Source: Absidia repens (lineage: Eukaryota > Mucoromycota > Mucoromycetes > Mucorales > Cunninghamellaceae). Taken from it: a stretch of DNA of 64,000 bases. How positions within the stretch are numbered: the stretch's first letter is position 1; every line of letters starts with the position of its first letter. The position numbers and the translations under genes were made by a program. This document shows, piece after piece, positions 12,321 through 23,684 of the stretch. The notes under the pieces are model-generated. The model ran no database searches and had not been told where the DNA came from. It was given only the letters and a program-made list of their open reading frames with translations. The DNA lies in assembly GCA_002105175.1 (NCBI GenBank), contig MCGE01000013.1, positions 992,001 through 1,056,000 of the forward strand, in the 5' to 3' direction.

Positions 12321-15300
12321 ATGATATTCCGGCATCCCATCTCTACTTTGACGAGGTTTACCTCTTCTACTTTAAAATATGCTTCTTCCAACACCGCCAA
12401 TCTACTGTTTGCTTCATCATCGACAATACCGTCTCTCTCAGCTAGTCCATCTGATGACTACCCTGATTCTCAGCAAATCATTGAATGGATGAACGATGCT
12501 CAGCAAGGAATGGTAAGGAGAACATTCTCAGGGCTTAGTTTGTTTCTGTGGGGGAATACTAATTACATTCATTCTTTATTTTGGATTTTGTCTAGGATGC
12601 CTTTTTTGACGATCATTATGATATGGCATATACCATATTTGCACAACATGCTGCTGTATCACCTTTCCATGCGCTTGGCTATGCGTTAATGGCTTATGTG
12701 GAAGCTATGGTTAGTTTTGAAGGGTCACATATTCGAACGGCACAGGAACGGCTTGCTGCTGCTGAATCCTTATGTCATCAATTTGTCAAACGAACTCGAC
12801 AACGATTCCCCGCATCACACCATCGCCACAATTATCATCGACATCAAACCAAAAAGTCCCCATCTCCTTCTCCGCCGTCGTCAAGGTCACCAGCAGGTCT
12901 TGCTGCTACAGCTACAGCGTATGCAATGGACTGGTATTCAAAATCATCATCATCATCATCATCACCCTCATCATCGCTCTCTGCCTCCTCCTCCTCCTCC
13001 TCCTCTTCGTCCTACTCATCTACCACCTCAACGGACACATCAGCCAGCCAAATCCGATTCAACGGTCTTTCTGACTCCACTACGTTCTCTTCATCCTCCT
13101 GCTTCTCCTCTTCCTCCACCGTTAATGACTCCCACCTTAGTTCTCCACCATTACCTGACACCAAGTGCTCAACAAACCCGCCAACGGCTCCCAGCAACAA
13201 CGATTCTCTTATTACCGAATTACCACCAGCAATGCAATATGAAGTCTTGGAAACGAATTGTATGCTCATGTCGGCCACTTTACAATTTCTCAGCAACCAT
13301 TGGATGGATTATATGCGTGCCGCCTACAAATTACGGAAGACATACAAGAAATACGAACAACTCTTTGAAGTCGTCACCGGTAAAAAGCCATATGATTATG
13401 CGTATCATGTTAAACAATGTCGAAAACGGAAACGTTCCTTTCGTCGGCGGAAACAACAACACGGAAATACCAAGACCAGCAACAACAACAGCAACAGAAG
13501 CAACAGCAACAGCAGCAACAACAGCAACAATAGCAAGAATGGTGAAGCTGCCTCTGTGGTTCAAAGCGGTGTTTTCTTCGGTGTTGGACTTCTCAGTTTG
13601 ATCTTCTCACTGTTGCCACCAAAATGTAAGTAGTAGAGTAATTCTATTTATTTATTTATGAATCCATCCCTAATCTACTGTTTTATTTATATATATATAT
13701 ATCCACATTAGTGAATAAATTACTCAACACACTTGGGTTTCATTCATCTCGTCCTTTTGCTCTTCAACTACTTCAACAATCTTACAGTAATCAAGACGGG
13801 ATGTACTCTTCGCTTAGTGCATTGGCTCTGTTGGCTTATTATACCAACCTCTCTTCTTTCATCCACCCCAAACTGCTCCCCTCATCTCTCACACCTTCCA
13901 AAGCCCGGGAAATTGTCAATGCGATCAAGCTCAAGTACCCTCATGGCAAGATATGGAAGTTACTCGAAGGCAAATTATATCGAATGGAAGGCTGTCTTGG
14001 GAAAAGTGTCGAGGCCTTGCGTGATTGCCGAAGAAGGGACAGTGTATGCATGCCCACCTCTTTGCTTTTGGATCATAAACGTACAAGCACGACAGGGCAG
14101 TCGCTCCTGACGACCATGACCACCTCGTTTCCACCCCAACATCCAACTGCTGTGTCTGAATTGGCTTTGCAAGTCAGTGCTCTTTCTGTTTATGAAATGG
14201 GATGGTAAGGATTTTTATTTTTTTTTATTTTTTTTTTTTTTTTAAAAAAAAAGGGCAAACTGGGTTGTAGTTTGTATTATTAATTCCACTTGTACTGATC
14301 AAACATATACCTATTCTCTCGTCCCTTTTTATTTATTTATTGAATTATTATTCGTTTGGTCGACCTCCTTTTGTGTCCCTCCTCCTTCCTTTCTCCTATC
14401 GCCATATTATCTAGGGGTCAAATCTTTCTTGGTGATTATTTCCAGGCGTCTGAAACCTTCTTTCGGTTAGAAAGTATGAATAATTGGTCGCGGGCGTTTT
14501 ACCATTATATTGCCACTTGTTGTCTCTACGGTGATGAAGAATATGACAAAGCGGCGATTGATTTTGTGCAAATCCCAAGATTACTGGCAAGACGAAGAAA
14601 ATCAGGCACCCGACTTTTGGCCAATGAACAGTTCGCGGAAAGGACGATCTTGCAATGGATGCAACTGGGAGCGCAGCAAGTAGCAGACAGCAACAATGGC
14701 ACGACGACACCCAACGATACTCATAATGATGGTGACGATTGGCGACAACGGAAAGGTGTTATGGATGGTCATTTACTTCAACAAGTGGTCTTGGTGAATC
14801 CATTATGGGAACTCATTTATCTTTGGAATGGTATCTACTATGTCTCACCTACTATGTTACAACAAATGAAGCATGGATTACAAGAAAACATTGACAGAAT
14901 CAACAACAATCAACAAAATGGCAACAGTGGCAATCCTACCATTACTACTACTCCGTGCTCAGAACTAAGCCGTCTTCAGTTACTTTTAGGGGTCGTGGAG
15001 CGTGAACTTGGCAATGACGTGCATGCAGAAACTTGTTTTAGGCGAGTGATCGCTCAGGAAAAGACTTGTTTATTAGAACATCAACACAGTGACCCATCCA
15101 TGGATGCCAGCAGCAACAACGAAACAAATGGTGATGCTTTAACGTCGGCTGTCTCCTGGGCGGGATCTTATGCTTTATACGAAATGGCGTTATTGAAAAG
15201 TCTTCCCTTGTGCGATTCCCCATCATTACCAAGCTCAGCAGAACACCCTTCATCATCGTCATCATTGAATACCTCACAAACAGCGAAGATCAAGGAAGCT

Positions 15301-15507
15301 CGTGAATGGCTCCGAAAAGTGGATGAATTTCATAACCTTTACCATGCCAATAATAGCAACAACTCCGGGAAAACAGGCTCTAATGGAAACGGCAGTGGAT
15401 CCTCGTCTATAAATTATACCGATGTTTCTTGTGAATCAGCATGTATGTTGCTTCATATCAGGTGTCAGCTGCTCTATGAAAAAATGGATGAATTATTGGA
15501 CAGTTAA
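12321..15507 (+). CDS. Iml2/TTC39-family protein
   Basis: Four exons (12321-12512, 12596-13625, 13712-14204, 14415-15507) give about 935 residues. Family signatures are an N-terminal helix pair (FDDHYDMAYTIFAQHAAVSPFHALG), LETNCMLMSATLQFLSNHWMDYMRAAYKLR, the central GVFFGVGLLSLIFSLLPPK followed by NKLLNTLGFHSSR, and later TPR-like helices (GKIWKLLEGKLYRMEG, GDYFQASETFFRLES). Iml2/TTC39 proteins are DUF3808 repeat proteins; yeast Iml2 is linked to mitochondria and lipid droplets in inclusion-body clearance. Long insertions set this copy apart: a poly-Ser tract with His/Pro around residues 150-250, an Asn/Ser tract before GVFFG, and an Asn/Gly/Ser tract near the C terminus. The third intron (210 bases) carries long T and A runs. 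Confidence 0.82.
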
Positions 15508-15657
15508 GAACCCTCCCCGCTCTCGTCCTAACGCTTACCTTAGTTATTATCATACATCATTTTTATTTTATTACTATATACACTTATTACTACTATTCTA
15601 TTTTATATACACTAGTTTAATCGACATTACCCTTTTTTTTATATAATACCAAACAAC

Positions 15658-15663
15658 AATAAA
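15658..15663 (+). terminator. candidate polyadenylation signal AATAAA
   Basis: AATAAA about 150 bases after the Iml2-like stop. The rest of 15508-15924 is the short spacer to the thiolase gene. Confidence 0.45.
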
Positions 15664-15839
15664 GCAATACACTTCCTTTGAATCATCATGTATACACAAG
15701 CAAATGGGAATTCGCATTACTGTACAAATCTCATGCATGTGAAAATTGTGGGCTGACGCGGACCTTAAAACGGACTCATACCCCACCTTTTTCGAGGAAG
15801 AAAGGTTTTTCCACTCTGCCTTAAATACCCCGCCTCTCT

Positions 15840-15924
15840 CCTTTTTTTTTTTTTTTTTTTCTTACATCTCTTTTTTTTTTTTTTTTTAATACATATTATA
15901 CCTTATATTTACAAAATAAACATT
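15840..15924 (+). promoter_or_regulatory. T-rich promoter/5'UTR tract of the thiolase gene
   Basis: Two T-rich runs (about 15842-15860 and 15871-15887) are followed by ATACATATTATA and a short A-rich leader ending at the ATG at 15925. Poly(dT) tracts of this kind are typical nucleosome-free promoter elements in fungi. The assignment is by position only. Confidence 0.4.
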
Positions 15925-17926
15925 ATGGCTGAAAAAGTATACGTTGTTGGTGTTGGTATGTCCAAATTCATCAAACCTCGCGGTGAAATCGATTACCCAG
16001 GTAAGAAACGAAGACATCAGGAAGATCAGAAAGGACTTTGATTCAACTATTGGTTGACTGACACTAACACTTCCCACGATTTTTTTTTTTTGTGTCAGAA
16101 TTCGGTCTTGAAGCCGCTGTAAAGGCATTGAATGATGCTAATCTTACTTATGACAAGGTGGAATTTGCTGCTTGTGGTTATGTATGTTGGTTGACTGGAT
16201 GGATTATATAGAAACGCAACACGTCACCGTGATTCATGTATACTTACCTCTCTCTCTCTCTAATTTTTCCTTTCTGTAGGTGTATGGTGATTCTACTGCT
16301 GGTCAGCGTGTCTTATATCAACTGGGTATGACTCAAATTCCTATTATCAACGTCAACAACAATTGCTCTACTGGCTCTACTGCTTTGTTACAAGCTCGCA
16401 ATGCTGTTGCGTCTGGTTCTGTGGAATGTGCTATGGCTCTTGGTTTTGAACGTATGGCTCGTGGTTCTCTTTCTTCAGCCTTCACCGACCGTACCAATCC
16501 TTTAGGTAAGTAAGAAAAAATAAAGTTTTTGTTTGATTGTGAGTGTGTAAGCGTACACGTTAGATATAAACTGACTAATCATCTGGTCACTTAACTTTCT
16601 CGCGGGAATTTTTTTTTTTTTTGTCTGTGTCTTAGATCATGTCAATATGGTGATGGCGGGTGAAGTTGGATTTGATCCCAAGGCCCTCCTGCTGCCCAAA
16701 TTTTTGGTAATGCTGGTGTAGGATATATTGAAAAATATGGCGCCACCCCTCGTCATCTTGCCAAGATTGCTGAAAAGAACCATCGCCACAGGTAAAAATA
16801 TATATCTATTTACCATATTTCGCAAACATACTTACATGTTCTACGCTATATACTAGTTCCCTGAATCCTTACTCTCAATTCCGTGATGTTTATACTCTTG
16901 AACAAATCGAACAATCACCCAAGGTATTTGGCCCATTGACCAAACTCCAGTGCTGTCCTACTTCTGATGGTGCCGGTTGTGCTATTGTGGCCAATGAAGC
17001 CTTTATTAAGAGACATGGTTTATGGGATCAAGCTGTTGAAATTGTTGCTCAAATCATGGCCACGGATTCTCCAAAGATGTTGTCTACAGATGCTATTGAA
17101 TGGGCTGGTGCTGATATGTCTCGTCGTGCTGCTGAACAAGCTTACAAGAAAGCTGGAATCACCGCCAACGATGTGCAAGTAGTAGAATTACATGATTGTT
17201 TCTCTGCCAATGAAGTAAGTAATATAGCTCTGCCCTCCTCATATTCTTCCCTCCCCCCCCACCTCACCCCAGAAAAAAAAAAAAAAGGAAAAAGAAAAGA
17301 TTACTTATTCCCCCTTTTTTTTTGGTATGGACGTTCATGTTTATTGATTATTCTAGCTACTTACATATGATGCTCTTGGTTTGACTGCTCCTGGAAAAGC
17401 ACATACTTTGATTGATTCTGGAAACAATACCTATGGAGGTAAATATGTTGTCAATCCTTCTGGTGGACTGATTTCCAAAGGCCATCCTCTCGGAGCCACT
17501 GGTTTAGCTCAATGCAGTGGTAAGGAAGAAAAAAAAAAGTAACATGTCAGTATATTTAATTATTTTACTTACTTTTTTTGATGCTATTGTTGTAGAACTT
17601 GTATGGCAAGCTCGTAACTGGGCTGGTGAACGTCAAGTGCCCAATGTCAAATATGCTCTTCAACACAATGTAAGCAAATTCTCTCTGTTGTCATGATTGT
17701 ATTTCAATGTTGTATATTCATTGTATTCATTTTCTCTTTGCATATCTATATATAGGTCGGATTGGGTGGTGCTGTTGTTGTTTCCATTTACAAGAAAGCC
17801 AGCGATAAGTCTACTCAACCTCTTGTTGGTTACAACCCTGCCATCGAAGCGCGTCCTATCACTCAAGCAGATTATGATAAGGCCAAGTCTGCCAAGCGTG
17901 CGGAATTCTTGGAAGCCAAGCTTTAG
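15925..17926 (+). CDS. SCP-x-type thiolase (peroxisomal acyl-CoA thiolase), with an apparent 1-base deletion
   Basis: Nine exons: 15925-16000, 16099-16181, 16280-16505, 16636-16791, 16857-17214, 17357-17519, 17596-17669 and 17756-17926 (eight splice-confirmed blocks; start exon included). The protein is about 435 residues. Thiolase marks are [11 protein letters not shown] at the start, the nucleophile region [44 protein letters not shown] and [17 protein letters not shown]. The C terminus is EAKL, whose last three residues AKL form a type-1 peroxisomal targeting signal. The SCP2 lipid-binding domain of animal SCP-x is absent. It should cleave 3-ketoacyl-CoA in peroxisomes. In exon 4 the frame breaks at 16683-16689: the conserved [13 protein letters not shown] segment is recovered only if one extra C is assumed; as written, translation reaches a stop near 16719. 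Confidence 0.88.
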
Positions 17927-18039
17927 TCTAGTCTAGTATTCCCCTACTCCTCCATATTACTAGTTATTATTTAAGTGACATTACTAGTCTTAGACTTAGT
18001 TTTATGTATTTGATTATTTTGTTTGTCAATGACTGAAAA

Positions 18040-18045
18040 AATAAA
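18040..18045 (+). terminator. candidate polyadenylation signal AATAAA
   Basis: AATAAA 114 bases after the thiolase stop. Confidence 0.45.
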
Positions 18046-18439
18046 TATAGGCTCTTGCTGCTGCTTGATATGAATGATATGATTTCTAGTTATTGTTTAT
18101 ATAAATGGATTTTGATATATGAAATGATAGCTATGTATAGAATTACGGGTTTTTTTACTCTTATATCTTTGGGAAGTGTAAATTAGGTGATATACCACTA
18201 TGAAGTTGCTCATTATGATCAAAAATGATAGATTCACACCTCAGTCTCTGCGTCTACCAGCTTTTTTTTTTCTTTTTTTATCAAGGGTATTTTTATTGCT
18301 TGCTGAGTATGACTTTTGGGCACTATTGATTCAATGCTGTTCAGATCAAACTTTTAAATTATGATATATACCGTTCAATAGGAACATAATGTAAATCTTG
18401 ATTGATGCAACTTTTTATAGAACATTTTTACACTTCTCT

Positions 18440-20010
18440 CGAAACAGCTGTATTAGTTTTAGTGTTTGATATGCAATACTATGGTATGGTTAATAAAAAC
18501 CATATTTTATTGAAACATTTGGGGTACAAACTAAAAACTAAAGGCGCAAGAATCCTTGAAACAAGGGATTTAATGACGATCTGCTACTGGAGAGGCATGA
18601 GGGAGACTGAATTGAGAATTGAGAAAGGGTCAACACTAATCTAAACGGACAATTTTTAAATGGGTGCTAATATACGGTATAGTACAAGGTGTGAGAAAGT
18701 CTATAATTGGATATCTTTTATTGAAGCACAACAATTATCAACACATCATAGAGTGATGGTAATAAAAAGGATCTATTGCCCAGGACATGAGGGAGACTGA
18801 TGAGACATTTCTTATTGACGCAAATAAAAAGAAACGTATTTTATTCAGATTTAAATAGAAGCTATGTGTAAATTAAGACTAAACTACATTAATGAAGGCT
18901 CCAAAAAGCTAACTATTGGTTGTTCTAAATCCTAGATCCAAAATGAAAGGGTTTCCCCATGCATGTTGTCATCCCTGAGCTGAAATCCCCTCTAGACTAG
19001 TCCTGAAACTAATCTAAGATTACTATAACATCAAAAAAGTTGGATGATGAAAGAAAAAAAAAAAAAGAGGGCAAAAAAGAAAATAGAAAGAAAGAGAGTG
19101 GGAAAAATAAAAAAGGTGAGAGATAGAAAAATAAAATACTTCACGTGGGCGGGACGTGAAATAAATTCAGCGATGTTTTAATTTTCGGTGGCCACAAAAA
19201 AGGAAACCGTTCGCTTTTTTTTAAAAAAAAGACTGTTAACATCGAGCAACATAATCAACATAGTGGCTCCCTTCTCATGACAGTAAATATCTCCATTGAA
19301 CTTCGATATTATGGTTATTCTTTTAACTTGGTACCCTCTAAACAAGTCGAAGCCATTTGTCATAGTATTGGTAACACTCTTCTTTCTAGAATAGGTAGTC
19401 ATTCACCATATGTAAAATGCTTTATCCTATTTAAATGAACTAGTTTATATAACTTTATGCAAATTCCATCATATAACAATATACCCTACATATGCATCCC
19501 TTGTCGTCTCACATTTTAAAAATGTGTCAAAGTACGTATTACCATTATACATATCGTACCAGCTTGATTTAGTTGGCATAGTTTATATTTACATTGGAAT
19601 ACATAAAATACTTTCAATACATCCTATTTCTTTCTTTTAAATCTTATCTCATACGTTTAAACATTCTTGCCAAATGGGTGTACTTGCACTATACAACACA
19701 CACAGAGCTTGTGCATATATGTATATATATATATATATATGTAAAGGAAGCTGATCTTTACACGAAAAAAAGGAATCGATGTTAGGCATCATCGATCAAC
19801 TCAACTGACGTGCTCAGCGCTCCATCAATTGTATAAATATATAAATGAAAGGAATTTTTTGAATGACTTATAAAATGGCTGTGGTGCACACATGAAAAGT
19901 GGACAGTGAATGGTGCGTAAAAATATGATGATTGATGCGCACTAGAAGATACTTGGTTTACCCGTGGAAACGTTTTTTGGTGAACGTCTTGTTGTTCAAT
20001 TCCTCAGCCC
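18440..20010 (+). repeat. Dispersed repeat family, longest copy (copy A, + orientation)
   Basis: About 1.5 kb that matches, end to end but with many substitutions, the reverse complement of 23685-25205. Shared landmarks in order are AAACAGCTGTATTAG, CATGAGGGAGACTGA, TATTTTATTCAG, AAAATGAAAGGGTTTCCCCATG, an A/G-rich tract, a CACGTGGGCGGGA block, a small ORF on the minus strand (19178-19402), CATCATATAACAA, GGCATAGTTTATATTTACAT, CGATCAACTCAACT..GTGCTCAGCG, AAAATGGCTGTGGTGC, and AACGTCTTGTTG..CTCAGCC near 20005. The two arms of the copy also resemble each other in inverted orientation. This is most easily read as a decayed, non-autonomous DNA transposon with fold-back-like arms. The boundaries are approximate; no target-site duplication could be identified. 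Confidence 0.7.
19178..19402 (-). pseudogene. Conserved ~75-codon ORF inside repeat copy A
   Basis: An open frame on the minus strand whose translation shares NGFDLF.GYQ..R.TII and GDIYCHE..ATMLIMLL with the ORF at 24288-24515 in copy C (NSFDFL.RYQ..R.TIM ... GGYTCD..RAIMLIMLY). A third, shorter relative lies at 43560-43661 (GGFCHWK..TVLMMLY). Conservation across copies that differ a lot at the DNA level suggests a coding past. The product is not recognised; a remnant of a transposase exon is the simplest guess. Confidence 0.45.
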
Positions 20011-20687
20011 TCGGCCACATCAGGCCAACATTAAATATATCGGTGGTGTTATAAAGGGCACCATTCCGCCAATTACGTAACTTTGTTCCTTTTCGCCTTT
20101 ATATGGTTGTCATTTCCCGGAAGGCCTCGCCTTTTTTTTTTTTTTTTTTTTTTTTACCTTCTAGATGTACTGTACTGTCAGCATACATCGTGTATACCCA
20201 AACTATGGTATTTACATACAGCTATCCTTCGTTTGCTTAATTTTTCCTGGGGTTTACCGGGATCCCAGCCCAAGTTTTCTAATCGGCGGAACCCTTATTT
20301 TGACTCCATGTACGTGCCATAGATGCATTGTGAATCAATTTTGACTTTAAATGCCCTGTGCGTGTCAGATCAAGCTTTTTTCAATAATCCAGGATTGCAT
20401 AACTTTATTCGCATGTGATACCGCGCGCGCTGAAAATCATTGCCTCGCAGATCTTTCTCTCTGATCAAAATAGAGTTAATGCTCATAAAAATTCAGAATT
20501 CCCTCCACATTAACAAATGAATACAACTGGAATTAATGATGAGAATTTGGGCTTTCTATATCAATTCCAATAAAAAAAAAATACAAAGGAACGGCTGATG
20601 GGTATGTCTGGCAACGGACATTGGATGAAGAAATTGAAATGCCGACCAGGCTATTTTAAAAAAAAAGGTTCTGTTGAAGTCTTCCCC

Positions 20688-20688
20688 T

Positions 20689-20740
<52 letters not shown>
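20688..20740 (+). repeat. Long poly(T) tract upstream of the ferric reductase gene
   Basis: A run of 13 T, one C, then 39 T, followed by a C/T-rich stretch, ending about 100 bases before the likely start codon. It may act as a strong nucleosome-excluding promoter element or a transposon-derived poly(A) tail in reverse. Its exact length is likely to be poorly determined by sequencing. Confidence 0.6.
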
Positions 20741-20836
20741 CCTTTTCTCTTTTAATGCATTCCTCATGATCCGTTTTACCAAAAGGTCACTAGCTTGGAC
20801 GTTCTCTGCGCTATTTTTGGCTCTGTGATTGTCCAC

Positions 20837-23085
20837 ATGTGGTATTCGGTACAATGGGTATTCTCTTCCTCTTACACTGACACAATGGCACCTGCTACGG
20901 TGCCATCTTCATCATCCTCGACTCCTTCTACTGCATTGCCCTCTACTCCTATTACTGCTACTGTGGATCCTAACGACACAATCCCTCCCCCATCAAAACC
21001 TGTACGATACGAACGGGATTATACCACTCTGGTCGGATACCCGATCAGTTTCCTGATTATTTACAGTATCTACTTCATCTTTATCCGCTATCGACGATTC
21101 TTCCCTGATGTTGCCATTCCGGTCGCTACCACTACCACTCCATCACCAATGTCCTCTAATAGCAGCAATGGGTATACCCAACAAGAAGAAGGATCGAAAC
21201 AATTGGATCAACAGCAACCGCCGCCGTCGATGGATATCAACAAACGACAGCACTCGACGATTTATCTGATATTGCGACGATGGTGGCATTATGAATTCCG
21301 ATGCTTCGACAATACATTCCGTCTGGGCACTTACATGACACTTTTGGCACTCTCCGGACTTCATTCACTCTTTATCTTTTGGCCATTCTTTTGGGGAAAC
21401 AACAACGCCGCCGCCGCCGACACCAATCCCTTTTTCCGGCACCAATTGATCAGCAATCGGATCGCTCAATTAGCCGTGGTAGATATGGCTGTGGTCGTGG
21501 GGTTATCCGTTCATACCTCTATCCTTTGGCGCTTGATTGGCCTACACAACAGCTCCATGACCTTACCTTGGCATCGCTGGTTTGCCCGTTTCAGTGTTTT
21601 TGGTGTGGTTTACCATGGCTGTTTTCAATGGACCAAACATTATTATCGACACCACCTGGCAGAACCACTGCATCAGCTGGATGCTTTATTGCTTGGAAAT
21701 GCAAAGGACATCGATGTAGCCGATTTCGATCAATCTGGTATGCTCTTGTCTTCCGTGACGTGGTGGGATCTTTTAGTTTCGAATCCACGGTACCTGACTG
21801 GGACGTGCATGGTGTTGTGCCTGCTTGTGTTGTTTTTGGGGTCCCATCCTCTGGTGCGTGAAAAATGGTATGGTGTTTTCCGCGCAACTCATGTGGTCTC
21901 GTTTCTTAGTGTGGTGGTCATGGGTATGTGGCATCATTGGGCATTTGTGGTGTTCTATGTGGCAGTCATCGGTGTGTGGCTCGTCGATATCATTGCTCGT
22001 TGGAGATCTATGCGCGTGGCCCCTGTTGTGACGCTGGAAGTGGTCGCTGATCAAGTGATCAAGTTGCAAGTTGTCCTCGAACCTCCTCGTAGATCCTCGT
22101 GTCGTTGCCGCCAACCTTCACAACACTCACGTCAAACCAGAGAGCTTCCTCTTTTGCCTGGCCAATATGTTTTTTGCTCCTTCTCTGGTACCAAATGGAA
22201 AGATCTTTTGTGGTCTCATCCTTTCTCAATCAGTCGTGTGGATTCATTAGGTAAGAAGGGATCGATGGCCTTTTTTTTTTTTTTTTATTTGCTTTGTTCG
22301 TCTAGCTAATAATGTATCTGTGCTGAATAGAAAACTCCCCTACTGAATCAAGTGAAAAGCGTATGCTGACTTTCTTTATCAAGGTTTATGGCAAACAAAC
22401 CAAGGCTCTTTATAACAAGGCAAACATCAAGGAAAATTGGCCTACCGTGCGACTAGGATCTCCTCTGGGTCATGCAGCAAACAACTGTCATTGGACAGAT
22501 ATCTATGGTTTATATCCGGTGGTGGTTTTAGTTGCTGAAGGGATTGGTATTACTCCATGGATGTCGGTTTTACACTCATTGATAATGATGAACAGCATTA
22601 ACGGGAATGGCAGAACGACAGTGAAGCACCTGAATATCATTTGGACCGTCCGAGATGGCAATATGATCAAACCATTTATTAATGATATTGAAGAAATGAT
22701 GTCAACAGCAACTACAGCAACAAACTCCAACGAAAATGGTGATAATGGCAGTGCATTCCATATCGATTGGCATATCTATGTGACAGGGTCAACGGCGTCT
22801 CATCTGGATGAAGAGCAACAGTCAGGCATGGCATCATCAACAACGATGGGATCAAATACTTCACAACGGCATGATCGCAACTGTCATTATCAATATCATC
22901 AAGGGCGACCCAACTATACTAGTTTATTGGAATCCATACGGTTGAAACATGACGACAAGGACGTGGCTCTTGGTATCTGTGCTCATGAGGAATCAGCCAC
23001 GGTCTGTGGCAACTTGGCTAGAAGTGCTAGATTTAGTCATGCCAACGCCTATTGGAATGTCCGGCTTGAGCGTTTTGATTTATAG
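20837..23085 (+). CDS. Ferric-chelate reductase / NADPH-oxidase-like flavocytochrome
   Basis: Two exons, 20837-22250 and 22331-23085, give about 722 residues. After a Ser/Thr/Pro-rich N terminus come several membrane helices of a ferric reductase core with candidate haem histidines in LPWHRWFARFSVFGVVYHG and FRATHVVSFLSVVVMGMWHHW. An FAD-binding module follows (LPGQYVF, then HPFSISR near residue 461), and an NAD(P)H-binding module (GIGITPWMSVL near 542, GICAHEESATVCG near 686). Such enzymes pass electrons from cytosolic NADPH through FAD and two haems to extracellular Fe3+ or Cu2+, or to oxygen. The frame is open from 20795 but 20837 is its first ATG; an upstream exon cannot be excluded. The gene sits between the two inverted repeat copies A and C. 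Confidence 0.85.
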
Positions 23086-23212
23086 TTTTAGTTTATATCC
23101 TCCCCCTTCTTTTTGCCTTTATTGTTATTGGTTATAGTTTATTGTTCATTGTCTCAATCTTAGTACATACTATCATATTAATTTATTTTGCACATTTACT
23201 TATCCTTTCAAA

Positions 23213-23218
23213 AATAAA
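23213..23218 (+). terminator. candidate polyadenylation signal AATAAA
   Basis: AATAAA 128 bases after the ferric-reductase stop codon. Confidence 0.45.
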
Positions 23219-23684
23219 ATACTCATTATTTTTATATTACAATGAAATTGATGATTTACAGAAAAAAACACAAAGAGATCGGTTAAAATTTGTCCGTAAA
23301 TTTTAGGAGGGGTGTAGTTTTGACTCATTGCTTTGAAGTGAACATTATCAGTTAATATTCTTTCATGGATGTTCCTGCTCATACATTTACACATGATGAT
23401 CATGTAAATGATTTAATGATGATGATGATGATGGATCATTTATTTTGCTTTTCACAAGGATTTAGGGATGATCATGCTTTTGTTACACTGAATCACGTTT
23501 TGATGGTGCTGTTCAGCAGGATGGTAAAAATAAAATCGGGGACTCACAGAAAATCCCAGGGGTGTTTAATTTCGCTTGGCAATAAAATATTTAACCGAGT
23601 CATATGACAGTAGAGGTGAAATAGAACAAAGGTGTTTTAGTTTTCATAAAAAGAAACCAGTCTTAGGCATCGGAGCTTAATTGG

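Noticed and set aside
12696..13601. A 301-codon open frame overlapping the Iml2-like gene in another frame
   Set aside because: It is the shadow of Ser/Pro-rich coding sequence; the family motifs are in the other frame.
21301..21861. A 186-codon alternate frame inside the ferric reductase exon
   Set aside because: The ferric reductase haem and FAD motifs are in the main frame; this one has none.
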